A stretch of 26,357 nt of DNA, from assembly GCA_003030745.1 (NCBI GenBank), contig PYVG01000017.1, forward strand, positions 1 through 26,357, read 5' to 3'. Origin of the DNA: Pseudidiomarina aestuarii (lineage in GTDB: Bacteria; Pseudomonadota; Gammaproteobacteria; Enterobacterales; Alteromonadaceae). Below, one piece after another: positions 1 through 8,434 of the stretch (its first letter is position 1; each line of letters begins with the position of its first letter). The position numbers were made by a program, and so were the translations under genes. The notes under the pieces were generated by a model, which was not told the DNA's origin, did no database searches, and was given only the letters and a program-made list of their open reading frames with translations.

Positions 1-925
1 CATCCGAAGCGAATAAGGCTACGGAGCCAGCCTGATCCATTGCCACCATGAGCAGCGCGACACCCGTCTGCGGATTGGTTCCGGCACTGATACCCTCAGC
101 CGTCATGAGTTCGGTAAGCTGAGCGACATAATCTTCTGCCGTGATAAACGTCAATTCCGCCAGGCCGATAAAGCGCCCACGAGTTGACGGCGCGTCTAAT
201 AAGCTGACCAAATCGATCACGCGCAGAATCTCATTGCGACTGCCCTGCACAAATAAAGCGTTCTGTTCAAAATCAGCGGTAATTCGAGCGCTAGTCAAGC
301 CCTTCAGAGTACGTTCAAAGCTCGTCTTAATGCCGTAACGAACAGGAACCACTTGCAAAATATTCTGTACCGTCTCAGGGACATCACGGACGCGCCGCCC
401 AAGTCCGATCACGACATTACCGCGCGCATCGGCATCGGTTGGATAGATATAAAAAGTCTCATCCCGGTACGAAATACTTAGGCCGTTATCAATCAACAGT
501 TGTCGGGTAAGGCCAAACAGCCGACGCGAACTGACTGGTTCCGATACATTTAAAGTGACCGGTTTGCTCACATCTGCACCGGCTGCAATGACGTAATTGC
601 GCTGCAACGACTCACCAAACACGGATTGGACAAAAGCACGCAACGGCAGCTCATTGGCAGTCACCTGGTGACTGTCCGATTGACTGAATTGCAATGCTGG
701 GTCTGCATCATTCGTGATGGTAGAGGCATCACTCCCGAGTGAATCCAGTCGCGAAAAACCACGCTCAGCTAAATCATTCGCCTCGGTCGCTTCATCAGCG
801 GTGTCATACTGTGGCGCCTCCGTTCGCATCCGATCAGGATTGACCTGATAATCGTCAGGTAATTGAGCACAGCTCGCCACACCCGTTATGGCTATCAAGA
901 GCAGTCCGCTTCGCAGCTTATTCAT
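1..925 (-). CDS. gspD: T2SS-2 lipoprotein secretin GspD/XpsD-like, 5' part (cut by window edge)
   Basis: This is the N-terminal 308 codons of an outer-membrane secretin, the exit channel of the second type II system; its C-terminal part lies beyond base 1. The start at 925 is set by an excellent ribosome site (AAAGGTGATC) just upstream. The first residues form a lipoprotein signal with lipobox VASC and Cys19, followed by Ala, which fits outer-membrane sorting. After a variable linker (about 20-80) comes an N0-like domain (about 85-160, ANELPLRAFVQSVFGESL, ending FYIYP). An N1-type domain follows (VQNILQVVPVRYG, then NALFVQGSRNEI), and a further N-domain begins at FIGLAELTFITAEDYV. The conserved secretin core is outside the window, so the family call rests on the N-domains and position as last gene of the cluster. 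Known lipoprotein secretins include Xanthomonas XpsD and Pseudomonas HxcQ; HxcQ reaches the outer membrane without a separate pilotin, and the same is inferred here. Confidence 0.88.
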   Translation of the reverse strand, partial: MNKLRSGLLLIAITGVASCAQLPDDYQVNPDRMRTEAPQYDTADEATEANDLAERGFSRLDSLGSDASTITNDADPALQFSQSDSHQVTANELPLRAFVQSVFGESLQRNYVIAAGADVSKPVTLNVSEPVSSRRLFGLTRQLLIDNGLSISYRDETFYIYPTDADARGNVVIGLGRRVRDVPETVQNILQVVPVRYGIKTSFERTLKGLTSARITADFEQNALFVQGSRNEILRVIDLVSLLDAPSTRGRFIGLAELTFITAEDYVAQLTELMTAEGISAGTNPQTGVALLMVAMDQAGSVALFASD

Positions 926-939
926 ACGTATGATCACCT

Positions 940-1461
940 TTATTCAAAAACTTTTACGCGCACCGGGGCTTCATTACCCGAGTTCGCGGTAAATTCAACA
1001 CTATCCACAGCAACCGCAGTGACCGTGTAGCCCGCTAAAGCGTCGCCCTGTCGCAGTTCAATAAACTCAACGTCACGTTGTTCACGATCTTGTGACTCAA
1101 TCAGCGCAATACGTTGCTGGGTTGCATTGGCAATCAGAATAGCACGTACCCGAACGCGCTTCTTACCTATATCAATACCACCCTGAAGTAACTCTGTTTG
1201 CGGAGCTTCGACGGATCCCGCGGCGTTTTCTGAAGTTTCGATTGCCGCCAAACTTGCCAACCAATCCTGCACACGCTTACTGACCACATGGTCAGTACCT
1301 GCAAACACCATATCGCTAGCGCTCTGCGTTGACATAGTTGTTGATTCATCGACAGCTGGTAATACTCGCTGGGTAAAATCAACTGCGGCCAATAAGATTG
1401 TGATAACCAGCAGGCCAATGACACGTCTATCGCTGATACCTGCGAACCAACTATTCAGCAT
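940..1461 (-). CDS. T2SS-2 GspC/XpsN-like inner-membrane clamp protein
   Basis: A 173-residue bitopic protein. It has a short cytoplasmic tail, one membrane segment (about 14-30, VIGLLVITILLAAVDF), a periplasmic linker and a small beta-rich domain (about 95-172) like the homology region of GspC. In the family this region touches the secretin N0 domain and couples the inner-membrane platform to the outer-membrane channel. It has no PDZ domain, unlike GspC of T2SS-1 in this window. Its position between gspM and gspD matches XpsN of Xanthomonas. The frame is open to a TTG at 1485, but the ATG at 1461 has the ribosome site AGGGGG five bases upstream and overlaps gspM by only 11 bp, so I chose it. 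Only 14 bp separate its stop from the secretin start. Family assignment is by size, topology and synteny rather than strong motif identity. Confidence 0.75.
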   Translation of the reverse strand: MLNSWFAGISDRRVIGLLVITILLAAVDFTQRVLPAVDESTTMSTQSASDMVFAGTDHVVSKRVQDWLASLAAIETSENAAGSVEAPQTELLQGGIDIGKKRVRVRAILIANATQQRIALIESQDREQRDVEFIELRQGDALAGYTVTAVAVDSVEFTANSGNEAPVRVKVFE

Positions 1462-2011
1462 TGGCACCCCCTGAACGTCCGGCAACCTCGATAATGAGCG
1501 TTAACTCGGCTTGCTTATTGGCTCCTGGGTTACGATTCTGTGGGCGTAAACTCGCATCAATAAAACGAATATAGGGAGCTTGCTCAGCTAACGCCAACTG
1601 GCCCTGCGCGAGCGTGCGGAAATTCCCGCTCATATTGACCCGCGCCTGCTGCACCTGAATGTTATTCCCAGCCGCCTGTGGTTGCGCCAGCCAACTGAAC
1701 AGAGTGACTTGATTACCATGTTCACGGGCCAGACGTTGAATTTGATCCTGCACCTCCAAGCGGAAACCAGTGGCATTGCTTGCGTCTGGAAACGCTTGCG
1801 CAACCTGCTTTGCGGCCGCGTCGAGCTTGTCTGCCTGAACTTGTAACACAGGGAGTTGTTCGACGAGTCCACCACTGCGATCCACTTGGCGTTGCAGCAA
1901 ACTGAGTTCACTGCGCAGCTCATCTTGATACTCAACAAGCGGTACCGCAATAAATTGAATAGCCGCGAGCAGCCCTGCAATGATCAGTAAACGCGCTTGT
2001 GAGGGACTCAT
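1451..2011 (-). CDS. gspM: T2SS-2 assembly platform protein GspM-like
   Basis: A 186-residue protein with an N-terminal membrane anchor (about 7-27, ARLLIIAGLLAAIQFIAVPL) and a periplasmic coiled-coil stretch (ELRSELSLLQRQVDR onward). A C-terminal ferredoxin-like domain follows, ending in TLIIEVAGRSG. This is the topology of GspM and of PilO-type proteins, which dimerise with GspL-like partners in the inner-membrane platform. Its ATG overlaps the stop of the preceding gspL-like gene by four bases (ATGA), a sign of translational coupling. Sequence conservation in this family is low, so the name depends on topology plus position between the GspL-like and XpsN-like genes. Confidence 0.78.
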   Translation of the reverse strand: MSPSQARLLIIAGLLAAIQFIAVPLVEYQDELRSELSLLQRQVDRSGGLVEQLPVLQVQADKLDAAAKQVAQAFPDASNATGFRLEVQDQIQRLAREHGNQVTLFSWLAQPQAAGNNIQVQQARVNMSGNFRTLAQGQLALAEQAPYIRFIDASLRPQNRNPGANKQAELTLIIEVAGRSGGANAE

Positions 2012-3141
2012 GGCTGCACCTCGGCGGACGGTGAGGCGAGTTGAATTTCAATGGTAAAACGCTCAAGCCCGTTGGGTTGTGAACGTACGGGCGCAGTAAA
2101 GTCAGCCGCAGCCACATAATCGCGTTGTAACCATTGCGTCAAAACTTGCGTCGCGCCAGTTCCCTCTGCGGCTAATGTCACACTGCGAAAATCTGATATG
2201 GCAGAATTAACCTGCGCGTTGAATGCTTGGCTGTCAGCAATAGTTTGCCAAAACTGGTCTACCGCAACTTGGTTACTTTGATGCTGGGCTAAACCTTGCA
2301 ACTGCTGCTGTGCTTGATTGATTGTCGCCTGTGCGTTGAGAGCAGCGTCTAAATCGGGGCCTATAGCAGCCAATTGACGTTGCGCTGTTTCCGTCGCGAT
2401 AACCAGATAGGCGGTCGAAAGTACACCGTATAATACTGCGATGCAGCCTATGCCTAGCAACGCTGGGCGCCAAGGAAACTGAGAATTGTTTGAGGCTCCA
2501 GCACCACCGCGCCAGCTTTGCTGCCAAGCAGTGAAACCGACCTTTTGTAACCCTTGCAACAGCATCAGTCGCCAGGTCTCACCGCTTATATGTGAAACCG
2601 CAGTTGTACTGACACCGCCTAATGCGAGAAGGGCTCGCTCGGGCGTTGCGACAAGCGGTGATGCTGGTAATGACTGCCAACTCGTTGGGCTTTGCTTCAA
2701 AACGAAATAATGTTGACTGGGACCTTGCACGTCGACTAGACCGGTCTCAACGCCGGCTGCAATCAGTAAACTTTCCGGAAAGGCTACCCATGCAGCCTGC
2801 ACCGCTGGCCGTACCGATGCATGCCAGCGAATCGTCAACACCTGACGCTGACCATTCTGTAGAGGGCCAATGTAATGTTGAACGGTTTGCTCGGCGTCAC
2901 GCAGCCGGAGCACTCGCTGTAGCTCACGCTCTGAACGAATCGAAAACGTCTCGCGGCGCTCTTCATAGGCTTTGCGCGAAACCACCAATATCGGTACTCG
3001 GCGCGGTGTTGATTGCTTAGACTCAAGTGCCTGTAAACGACGCAAGCTTCCCTGTCCATCGGTCCACCACGCAAGATTGGCAATGTACCGCTGGAAAGTT
3101 GAAAGTGTCGGTGTCGAAGGTGTTTTAGTTGTCGTTGTCAT
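2008..3141 (-). CDS. gspL: T2SS-2 assembly platform protein GspL-like
   Basis: A 377-residue bitopic protein with a large cytoplasmic domain (about 1-220), one membrane segment (about 225-246, PALLGIGCIAVLYGVLSTAY), a Gln-rich periplasmic coiled coil and a small C-terminal domain. GspL proteins recruit the ATPase GspE to the membrane and pair with GspM, the next gene here. The cytoplasmic domain is not visibly similar to that of GspL in T2SS-1, consistent with a different subfamily (XpsL/PilN-like). The frame extends to an ATG at 3192, but that start has no ribosome site and would overlap gspK by 68 bp. The ATG at 3141 cuts the overlap to 17 bp, although its own ribosome site is weak, so the start is moderately certain. 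Confidence 0.75.
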   Translation of the reverse strand: MTTTTKTPSTPTLSTFQRYIANLAWWTDGQGSLRRLQALESKQSTPRRVPILVVSRKAYEERRETFSIRSERELQRVLRLRDAEQTVQHYIGPLQNGQRQVLTIRWHASVRPAVQAAWVAFPESLLIAAGVETGLVDVQGPSQHYFVLKQSPTSWQSLPASPLVATPERALLALGGVSTTAVSHISGETWRLMLLQGLQKVGFTAWQQSWRGGAGASNNSQFPWRPALLGIGCIAVLYGVLSTAYLVIATETAQRQLAAIGPDLDAALNAQATINQAQQQLQGLAQHQSNQVAVDQFWQTIADSQAFNAQVNSAISDFRSVTLAAEGTGATQVLTQWLQRDYVAAADFTAPVRSQPNGLERFTIEIQLASPSAEVQP

Positions 3142-4024
3142 TCCATTCGTCACTGTAGCGCTCAGGATCGAAGCGTCTGTATTGGCGTCCATAATAGCGT
3201 GTACGCGGCGTCAAACCATAGGTGTCGAAGTTCATTTCACGCTCGACGGTGAGGCCGCTTTCTTCTACTGTCAAAGTCACGCGCTGCTCGTTGCCAGGAA
3301 ACAAGCTGACTACAGCATCGTCGTACTCGCCGGTTAATTCGGAATAGCGGGCTTGGCTGTAGGCGCCACTTGCTCGCATTGCCGAGATACTAGCAGCTAG
3401 GCCGGAACGTAGCAATACAGGCAGCAGAGCGTCCGGGGCATGGGCATAATTAGGAATTCCACCACGCGCGGTCACCACGTCTCGAATGCGTTCGATATCG
3501 TTGCGGGTCCAGCCGGGAACTTGCTGCACATCCCAAGGCGTTTGAATGTGTAGTCCCTGCTCACGCTGCAAATAATCACGTAAGTTACTCACCAATAATT
3601 GGGCACGGGTATTCGGAATGCCACGCAACTCTAATAAATCGACAAGTTCCTGGGAGGGGCTATTCAAGCTCAACAAGCTATCCACATTCTGTAATTGCAA
3701 TTGAATCGTCCCCTTCAAAGCCGCGTAACTCGGCCGTTCCGGTAATGGCACCGTCATTGGGTAACCATAGAAGTTCAGTGGCGGCAGCACCCGGGCCTCA
3801 TTTTCCTCATCAATGAGCCCCCAATTACTGGTTAATAATTGTAAATCGACAAACTGTGTTGCTGAATAAAGTGCCAGCCGCTGCTCAGTGACATCCTGTA
3901 GCTGTTGGGCCTGACGCACCGACTGATTGGAGTTCGCCACCACAATTAGCAGTAAAAGCGAGATGATAGCGACAATCAACAGCACCTGAAATAAGGCCAT
4001 GCCGTGTTGCACTCTCGTTGACAT
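3125..4024 (-). CDS. gspK: T2SS-2 minor pseudopilin GspK-like
   Basis: A 299-residue prepilin-like protein. The leader MSTRVQHG is followed by the hydrophobic helix MALFQVLLIVAIISLLLL, with cleavage predicted after Gly8. The glutamate normally at mature position 5 is absent, which is the hallmark of GspK among pseudopilins. The body carries the GspK alpha domain features, including LLELRGIPNTRAQLLVSNLRDYL and the helix-hairpin-like VQQVPGWTRNDIERI. GspK caps the pseudopilus tip in complex with GspI and GspJ, whose genes lie immediately upstream. The frame is open to 4195, but the ATG at 4024 gives a normal short leader and starts 7 bp after gspJ. At 299 residues it is shorter than GspK of T2SS-1 (354). 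Confidence 0.9.
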   Translation of the reverse strand: MSTRVQHGMALFQVLLIVAIISLLLLIVVANSNQSVRQAQQLQDVTEQRLALYSATQFVDLQLLTSNWGLIDEENEARVLPPLNFYGYPMTVPLPERPSYAALKGTIQLQLQNVDSLLSLNSPSQELVDLLELRGIPNTRAQLLVSNLRDYLQREQGLHIQTPWDVQQVPGWTRNDIERIRDVVTARGGIPNYAHAPDALLPVLLRSGLAASISAMRASGAYSQARYSELTGEYDDAVVSLFPGNEQRVTLTVEESGLTVEREMNFDTYGLTPRTRYYGRQYRRFDPERYSDEWNDNDN

Positions 4025-4031
4025 AGGCTGC

Positions 4032-4739
4032 TTACACGTCACGGGTGTACCTCGCGAGCTCTTGTACGGCGCTATCCGGTAAAGTGATATACCAGACCAC
4101 ACCAGCTGCATTGATTTCAATTGCCAGTGGATGCAAGGTGCGCTGCATACCATCGTAGTCCGTATACCACTGTGGTGTGGCCACGGTATCTTCAAAGCCT
4201 TCTGCCGAGATGGCTAGACTGCGGGTGGTTAGATCAGCCCATCCCTGATAACGAAATTCAATACTTGAGGCATTTTCAAGCAACACACGACGAAAGTTAA
4301 AGGGGAGTGTTTGCGAGGCACGCTCGAGCGCCTGCTCACCCAGCGGAGCCTCCTCATAAACAAGACGGAAACCGTTTTCATCATTGGGCTCGCGAAAGAT
4401 CCGAAACACCGCACTCGTGGCCGGGTCTTGCACACTGAGGCTCGCCACACCAGTAAAACCATCTTCTCGTCCGAGAAAATAAAATCCAGGTGCATCATCG
4501 TCACTGAGCACCACTTTCGGATACACGGCTTGGGTTACTCGGTGCACCAGTTGCCAAGTCCGAAAATCGTCTCGGATTTCGCTAAACTTGCCCTGATTGC
4601 GTTGCCAATTTTGGGTGAAGTAATCATAGGCAAGCGCTGCGCTCAGCATCACTAAGCTAATCAACACTAAGCTAATCAGCGTTTCGATGAGGGTGAAACC
4701 GCCCATTGTGCTTAGAGAGGTGCGGCGTTGGCGTCCCAT
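4032..4739 (-). CDS. gspJ: T2SS-2 minor pseudopilin GspJ-like
   Basis: A 235-residue pseudopilin with an N-terminal class III signal: leader ending in Gly-Gly, then FTLIETLISLVLISLVML with Glu at mature position 5. The remainder is a beta-rich periplasmic domain with blocks such as GFYFLGREDGFTGVASLS and IEFRYQGWADL, typical in length and style of GspJ. It is expected in the tip complex with GspI and GspK, encoded on either side. The start at 4739 overlaps gspI by 28 bp but has a strong ribosome site (GAGGAG, six bases upstream). The alternative ATG at 4706 would leave a leader of only three residues and has no ribosome site. Confidence 0.88.
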   Translation of the reverse strand: MGRQRRTSLSTMGGFTLIETLISLVLISLVMLSAALAYDYFTQNWQRNQGKFSEIRDDFRTWQLVHRVTQAVYPKVVLSDDDAPGFYFLGREDGFTGVASLSVQDPATSAVFRIFREPNDENGFRLVYEEAPLGEQALERASQTLPFNFRRVLLENASSIEFRYQGWADLTTRSLAISAEGFEDTVATPQWYTDYDGMQRTLHPLAIEINAAGVVWYITLPDSAVQELARYTRDV

Positions 4740-5155
4740 ACCAGCTCCTCATAAATAAAATTTCGTTGCGAACTGTCGAACTGCAAGTCGAGCGTAACTT
4801 CAAACAATTGATAGCGTGGGCGATAACGCACTAAATTAACGTCTTCACCGGATACCCGAGCAGGTGGCGGAAGGTCTTGCAGTAACCGTGCCTGCCACTG
4901 AACCTGCACACCATTCACGGCAAATTCACCGCTCGTGATCCGCTCATCGCTATCAGTTACTGGTTGTTGTAATTGAAAGCGGATTGCCGATTGCAGCGTC
5001 TCAACTTGCGTCAGAATATGGACGACTTCTGCGGCTTTGGCGGAGCTTTGCTGGCTATTTTGAAAGGCGACCAGGCCAGTTGTTACCGCAGCAAATAAGA
5101 TAGTCATGGCCATGAGCACTTCAATAAGGCTGAAACCGCGTTGCTTAAGGGGCAT
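4712..5155 (-). CDS. gspI: T2SS-2 minor pseudopilin GspI-like
   Basis: A 147-residue pseudopilin. Leader MPLKQRG is followed by FSLIEVLMAMTILFAAVTTGL, the standard type IV pilin-like helix with Glu5; cleavage is predicted after Gly7. Size and position between H-like and J-like genes identify it as GspI, which nucleates the pseudopilus tip with J and K. The frame extends upstream to a GTG at 5191. The ATG at 5155 has the site AAGGAG five bases upstream, a proper leader and only an 11 bp overlap with gspH, so it is preferred. The C-terminal domain (RYQLFEVTLDLQF) is a short beta sheet, as expected. Confidence 0.87.
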   Translation of the reverse strand: MPLKQRGFSLIEVLMAMTILFAAVTTGLVAFQNSQQSSAKAAEVVHILTQVETLQSAIRFQLQQPVTDSDERITSGEFAVNGVQVQWQARLLQDLPPPARVSGEDVNLVRYRPRYQLFEVTLDLQFDSSQRNFIYEELVWDANAAPL

Positions 5156-5555
5156 TCGCTGCTCCTTCAATTGCAGGCGGATTGAGTTCACGCTGTCGGC
5201 TTTGCTCTAGTTCAACCCAGCGCACCGCTGCTGGCGTCCAAAAACCATGCGAATTGAGCTGCAATTCTTGCGCTGGAAACTGCAGGCGCTCGTAGGTGTG
5301 GCGTTGCACCAGTTGCTCGCCCATATACACTTGCAACTGTTGTTGCTGCAAACGCACCGTCACATCTGCCTGTAACCTGAGTGCTTGAAACGCGGTCGCA
5401 TCGAGCTGCCGCAGAAACTTTTCACGCTCTTCGGTCACTTGCATGCGTTCATATTGATTAATGCCGACAGGGCCAATAAGACTCAAAGCAATGCCGACAA
5501 TGGCCAGCACCACCAGTAACTCAATCAAGGTAAAACCGCGCCAGCGGGGGATCAT
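5145..5555 (-). CDS. gspH: T2SS-2 minor pseudopilin GspH-like
   Basis: A 136-residue pseudopilin with a very short leader, MIPRWRG, followed by FTLIELLVVLAIVGIALSLI with Glu5. The soluble part is small and rich in Gln/Leu (VTVRLQQQQLQVYMGEQLVQ) and predicted to be beta-strands. Location after gspF and before gspI, plus this size, fit GspH, which joins the tip complex to the GspG filament. Its ATG overlaps the stop of gspF by four bases. It is one third shorter than GspH of T2SS-1 in this window (203) and lacks the acidic insert seen there. Confidence 0.85.
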   Translation of the reverse strand: MIPRWRGFTLIELLVVLAIVGIALSLIGPVGINQYERMQVTEEREKFLRQLDATAFQALRLQADVTVRLQQQQLQVYMGEQLVQRHTYERLQFPAQELQLNSHGFWTPAAVRWVELEQSRQRELNPPAIEGAANAP

Positions 5556-6751
5556 ATGTTGACGTCTGTGACGGCAGAGATACTGAGCATCATAATCACC
5601 ACAATGCTGCCGACCACAGCTCCCATAAATAGAATCATGGCGGGTTCGAGTAAACTAGTGAAGCGCGTGACCCAGCTGTAGAAAGTGCGCCGTGAACGCT
5701 CGGCAATTTCGCCGAATACGCGTGACAGTTCGCCACTTTCTTCACCAATGGTTAACAGCGCTGCGTAAAACTGCGGATACAACCTCGTCTCGCCGAGGCT
5801 AGAGGCAAGGCCCTGCCCGCGATTGATGTTCTCGGTGGCGCGCGCGACTTCTTCACGTAACGACAGCGTACGCAAGGTCTTTTGTGCCAGCTTCAAGCTG
5901 CGGTCAATCGCCACGCCCGAGTCGAGCATGATATGCAACGCAGAATTGAAACGAATGCGTTCTACCAATAAGTTCGCGCCACTGATGACTGGCAACCGTT
6001 CGCGGCAATAGGTTCGCACCCGCAACACACTGGGATGTTCCTGTCCGCGCCAAGCAATAATACCGATGGCGATCAGCGCAAGCAGCAGATAAAGTTGGTA
6101 GTTGATAAAAAAATCACTGACAGCTAATAACCCGAGGGTATAGCCGGGCAAGCCTTCTTGATCCTTGAATATAGTAGCGAGGTTCGGCACCACAAAATTG
6201 AAGATAAATACAATCGCTAGTAAACACACGCTCAAGATAACAGCGGGATATACCAGTGCTTGTTTGACTTTGTCACCTAAGTCGAGTTGATACTTCAGCT
6301 CGTCTGAGAGTTTGGTGAAGATACTCGCCAATTCCCCGGTTTCTTCGGCAATTTGAACCAAACCCAAATACAAGGAATTGAACACTTTAAAGTGACTGAG
6401 TGCCTCAGATAACTTGTGGCCTTGCTTGAGCTCGCCCAGTACCTTGCGGATCATGTCGCGCAGGGCTGGCTTTTCAACATTGTTGAGCAGGATTTCGAGG
6501 CCTTTGTCGACTTTCAAACCAGAATTTAGCAACAAAGCCAATTCTGAAGTGAAAAACTCGACGTCTTTGAGGTTTAACGAGCGCTCACCGAATAAGGTCG
6601 TCATCGCATCTTGCTGTTGCAGTTTGATGTCCGCGACCAACAGCTGTTGTGCTTGTAACTGTTGCTGCGCTGCCTGTTGGCTTGCAGCTTCGATGGTGCC
6701 TTGTTGTTGCACCCCGGTCGCATTGTACGCGGTGTACTTAAACTGAGGCAT
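5552..6751 (-). CDS. gspF: T2SS-2 inner-membrane platform protein GspF
   Basis: A 399-residue polytopic protein with the two repeated T2SS-F domains. The first follows a Gln-rich N-terminal region (FFTSELALLLNSGLKVDKGLEIL to IAEETGELASIFTKLSDEL); the second starts at RIRFNSALHIMLDSGVAIDRSL and includes GEESGELSRVFGEIA. Three membrane segments are visible: about 165-190 (LVYPAVILSVCLLAIVFIF), about 218-235, and near the C terminus (EPAMILFMGAVVGSIVVIMM). GspF is thought to transmit ATPase motion to pseudopilus assembly. The start codon shares one base with the gspE stop (TAATG). The N-terminal FKYTAYNATGVQQQGTIEA is the usual start of the family. Confidence 0.95.
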   Translation of the reverse strand: MPQFKYTAYNATGVQQQGTIEAASQQAAQQQLQAQQLLVADIKLQQQDAMTTLFGERSLNLKDVEFFTSELALLLNSGLKVDKGLEILLNNVEKPALRDMIRKVLGELKQGHKLSEALSHFKVFNSLYLGLVQIAEETGELASIFTKLSDELKYQLDLGDKVKQALVYPAVILSVCLLAIVFIFNFVVPNLATIFKDQEGLPGYTLGLLAVSDFFINYQLYLLLALIAIGIIAWRGQEHPSVLRVRTYCRERLPVISGANLLVERIRFNSALHIMLDSGVAIDRSLKLAQKTLRTLSLREEVARATENINRGQGLASSLGETRLYPQFYAALLTIGEESGELSRVFGEIAERSRRTFYSWVTRFTSLLEPAMILFMGAVVGSIVVIMMLSISAVTDVNI

Positions 6752-8430
6752 TAGCCGGCCACCCGCACAACTTCTTGAATGGTGGTCTCGCCGCGCATGG
6801 CTTTCAAAATGCCGTCTTCGAGTAAGTTGCGGAACCCTTTTTGGCGATTCAGCGCTCGGGCCTTTTGTAAGAAGTCACTACTACCGAGTAATTGCGTTAA
6901 GTCATCATCACAACGCATATACTCAATCAATGCTACGCGGCCTTGGTAGCCGGTATGCGCACATTTTTCACAGCCAACCGCCTGCATAAACTGCGGCTGT
7001 ACTTGGAAGCGCTCGGCCAGCCATTCCATTTTGAGTTTCTGATAATGTTCAACAGCCTCGGGATCAGGTGTTTTGCAATGTGGACATAACTTACGTGCCA
7101 AGCGCTGCGCCACAATCACTTTAATAGCTGCGGCAAGGAGGAATTCCTCAACACCGAGATCCAGCAGTCGGGTGTAAGCACTGGCAGCATCGTTGGTGTG
7201 CAAAGTACTGAAAACTAAGTGACCGGTCAGTGCCGATTGCAAGGCAATCGAGGCGGTTTCGTTATCACGAATCTCACCGACCATGATAATGTCAGGATCT
7301 TGTCGAACCACGCTACGCAAAGCATTCGCAAAGGTAAAGCCAATATCGCTTTGTACTTGCACTTGGTTGATGCCGTCGAGTTGATACTCAACTGGATCTT
7401 CAATGGTAATAATTTTAACGTCTGGGTCATTACGCCGCGATAAGAACGAATACAAGCTCGTGGTTTTACCAGAACCTGTAGGGCCCGTCAGCAACACCAC
7501 GCCTGAAGTAGCCTGAATGTCATGCAGTAATGCTTGCTCTACATCGGCCTCAATACCTAGTACTTTGACGTCATACGACAAGCTGTCTTGCAGCAAAAAA
7601 CGCATGACCACACTCTCACCTTCACCGACCGGTAACGCGGATACCCGAACGTCGACATTCATCCCGTCGATGCGCAGCTCAATCTTGCCATCTTGTGGGC
7701 GTCGCTTCTCGGCAATATCCATGTTGGACAGCAGCTTTAAGCGCGTCACTATCGGCAATACCATGTGCATCGGAATAAAGTCAGCTTCATGCAACACGCC
7801 GTCGATACGGTAGCGGACGCGGCCTTTACCTTTCCATGGTTCTATGTGCATATCCGATGCCCGCCGACGCAATGCTTTGGCAATCAGTGTATTGAGTAAA
7901 TTAACAGTAGGCGCTTCGGAGGCGAGCTCACGTAAACGGTCTTCCTCGAGCACACTGAGGTTGTTGCTCGCTTCACGCGGAGCTTCACCTTGTTCGTAGC
8001 GATTCTGCAACCGACCATATTGCTCATCACTGGCAATTTTTAGGGTCAATTGTGGGTATTGATTCGCCACTAACTCGAGAATAGCTGGCGTGGTTGGGTT
8101 GGTGCAGATAACGGTTAATGACTCACCGGCTGCAATCGGTAATAAATGATGCTGCTGCAAGCGCGCCAAATCCGCAGCGGGCACTTGCTCTTGTAGCGCT
8201 TGCCAATCGGCGTCATGGTCGAGCAAATGCTCGATGGTTTCATCGCTAACGCGTTCTAACTGATAAACATGGCTGTAATAGTCGGGCAAAAACTCTGAAC
8301 TTAGTGCGCCCATGCGCACAAGAATTTGCTCCAACTGACCACCATTGCGACTTTGGAATTGAATAGCCTTGTTGACATCGTCAGCATTGACTCGAAATTG
8401 CTCGACGAACAGTGCGTTCACATCAGTCAT
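6751..8430 (-). CDS. gspE: T2SS-2 assembly ATPase GspE (XpsE-type N-terminal domain)
   Basis: A 559-residue secretion ATPase powering pseudopilus assembly. Visible motifs are Walker A GPTGSGKT at 316-323, the Asp box IEDPVEYQ at 343-350, Walker B IIMVGEIRD at 381-389 and the His box HLVFSTLHTND at 404-414. A four-cysteine zinc motif lies at Cys449/452 and Cys487/490. The region 165-260 (ASDMHIEPWKGKGRVRYRIDGVLHE) is the N2 domain. The N-terminal 150 residues form a long N1-type domain with a repeat-like GQLEQILVRMGAL segment, as in XpsE/PilB/MshE, unlike the Eps-type N terminus of the GspE in T2SS-1. The frame opens at a TTG (8484), but the ATG at 8430 lies four bases after gspG and avoids a 50 bp overlap. 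Confidence 0.95.
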   Translation of the reverse strand: MTDVNALFVEQFRVNADDVNKAIQFQSRNGGQLEQILVRMGALSSEFLPDYYSHVYQLERVSDETIEHLLDHDADWQALQEQVPAADLARLQQHHLLPIAAGESLTVICTNPTTPAILELVANQYPQLTLKIASDEQYGRLQNRYEQGEAPREASNNLSVLEEDRLRELASEAPTVNLLNTLIAKALRRRASDMHIEPWKGKGRVRYRIDGVLHEADFIPMHMVLPIVTRLKLLSNMDIAEKRRPQDGKIELRIDGMNVDVRVSALPVGEGESVVMRFLLQDSLSYDVKVLGIEADVEQALLHDIQATSGVVLLTGPTGSGKTTSLYSFLSRRNDPDVKIITIEDPVEYQLDGINQVQVQSDIGFTFANALRSVVRQDPDIIMVGEIRDNETASIALQSALTGHLVFSTLHTNDAASAYTRLLDLGVEEFLLAAAIKVIVAQRLARKLCPHCKTPDPEAVEHYQKLKMEWLAERFQVQPQFMQAVGCEKCAHTGYQGRVALIEYMRCDDDLTQLLGSSDFLQKARALNRQKGFRNLLEDGILKAMRGETTIQEVVRVAG

Positions 8431-8434
8431 AGCA

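Noticed and set aside
3142..3192. Upstream ATG at 3192 as start of the T2SS-2 gspL-like gene
   Set aside because: It has no ribosome site and would overlap gspK by 68 bp; the ATG at 3141 is more economical, though not certain.
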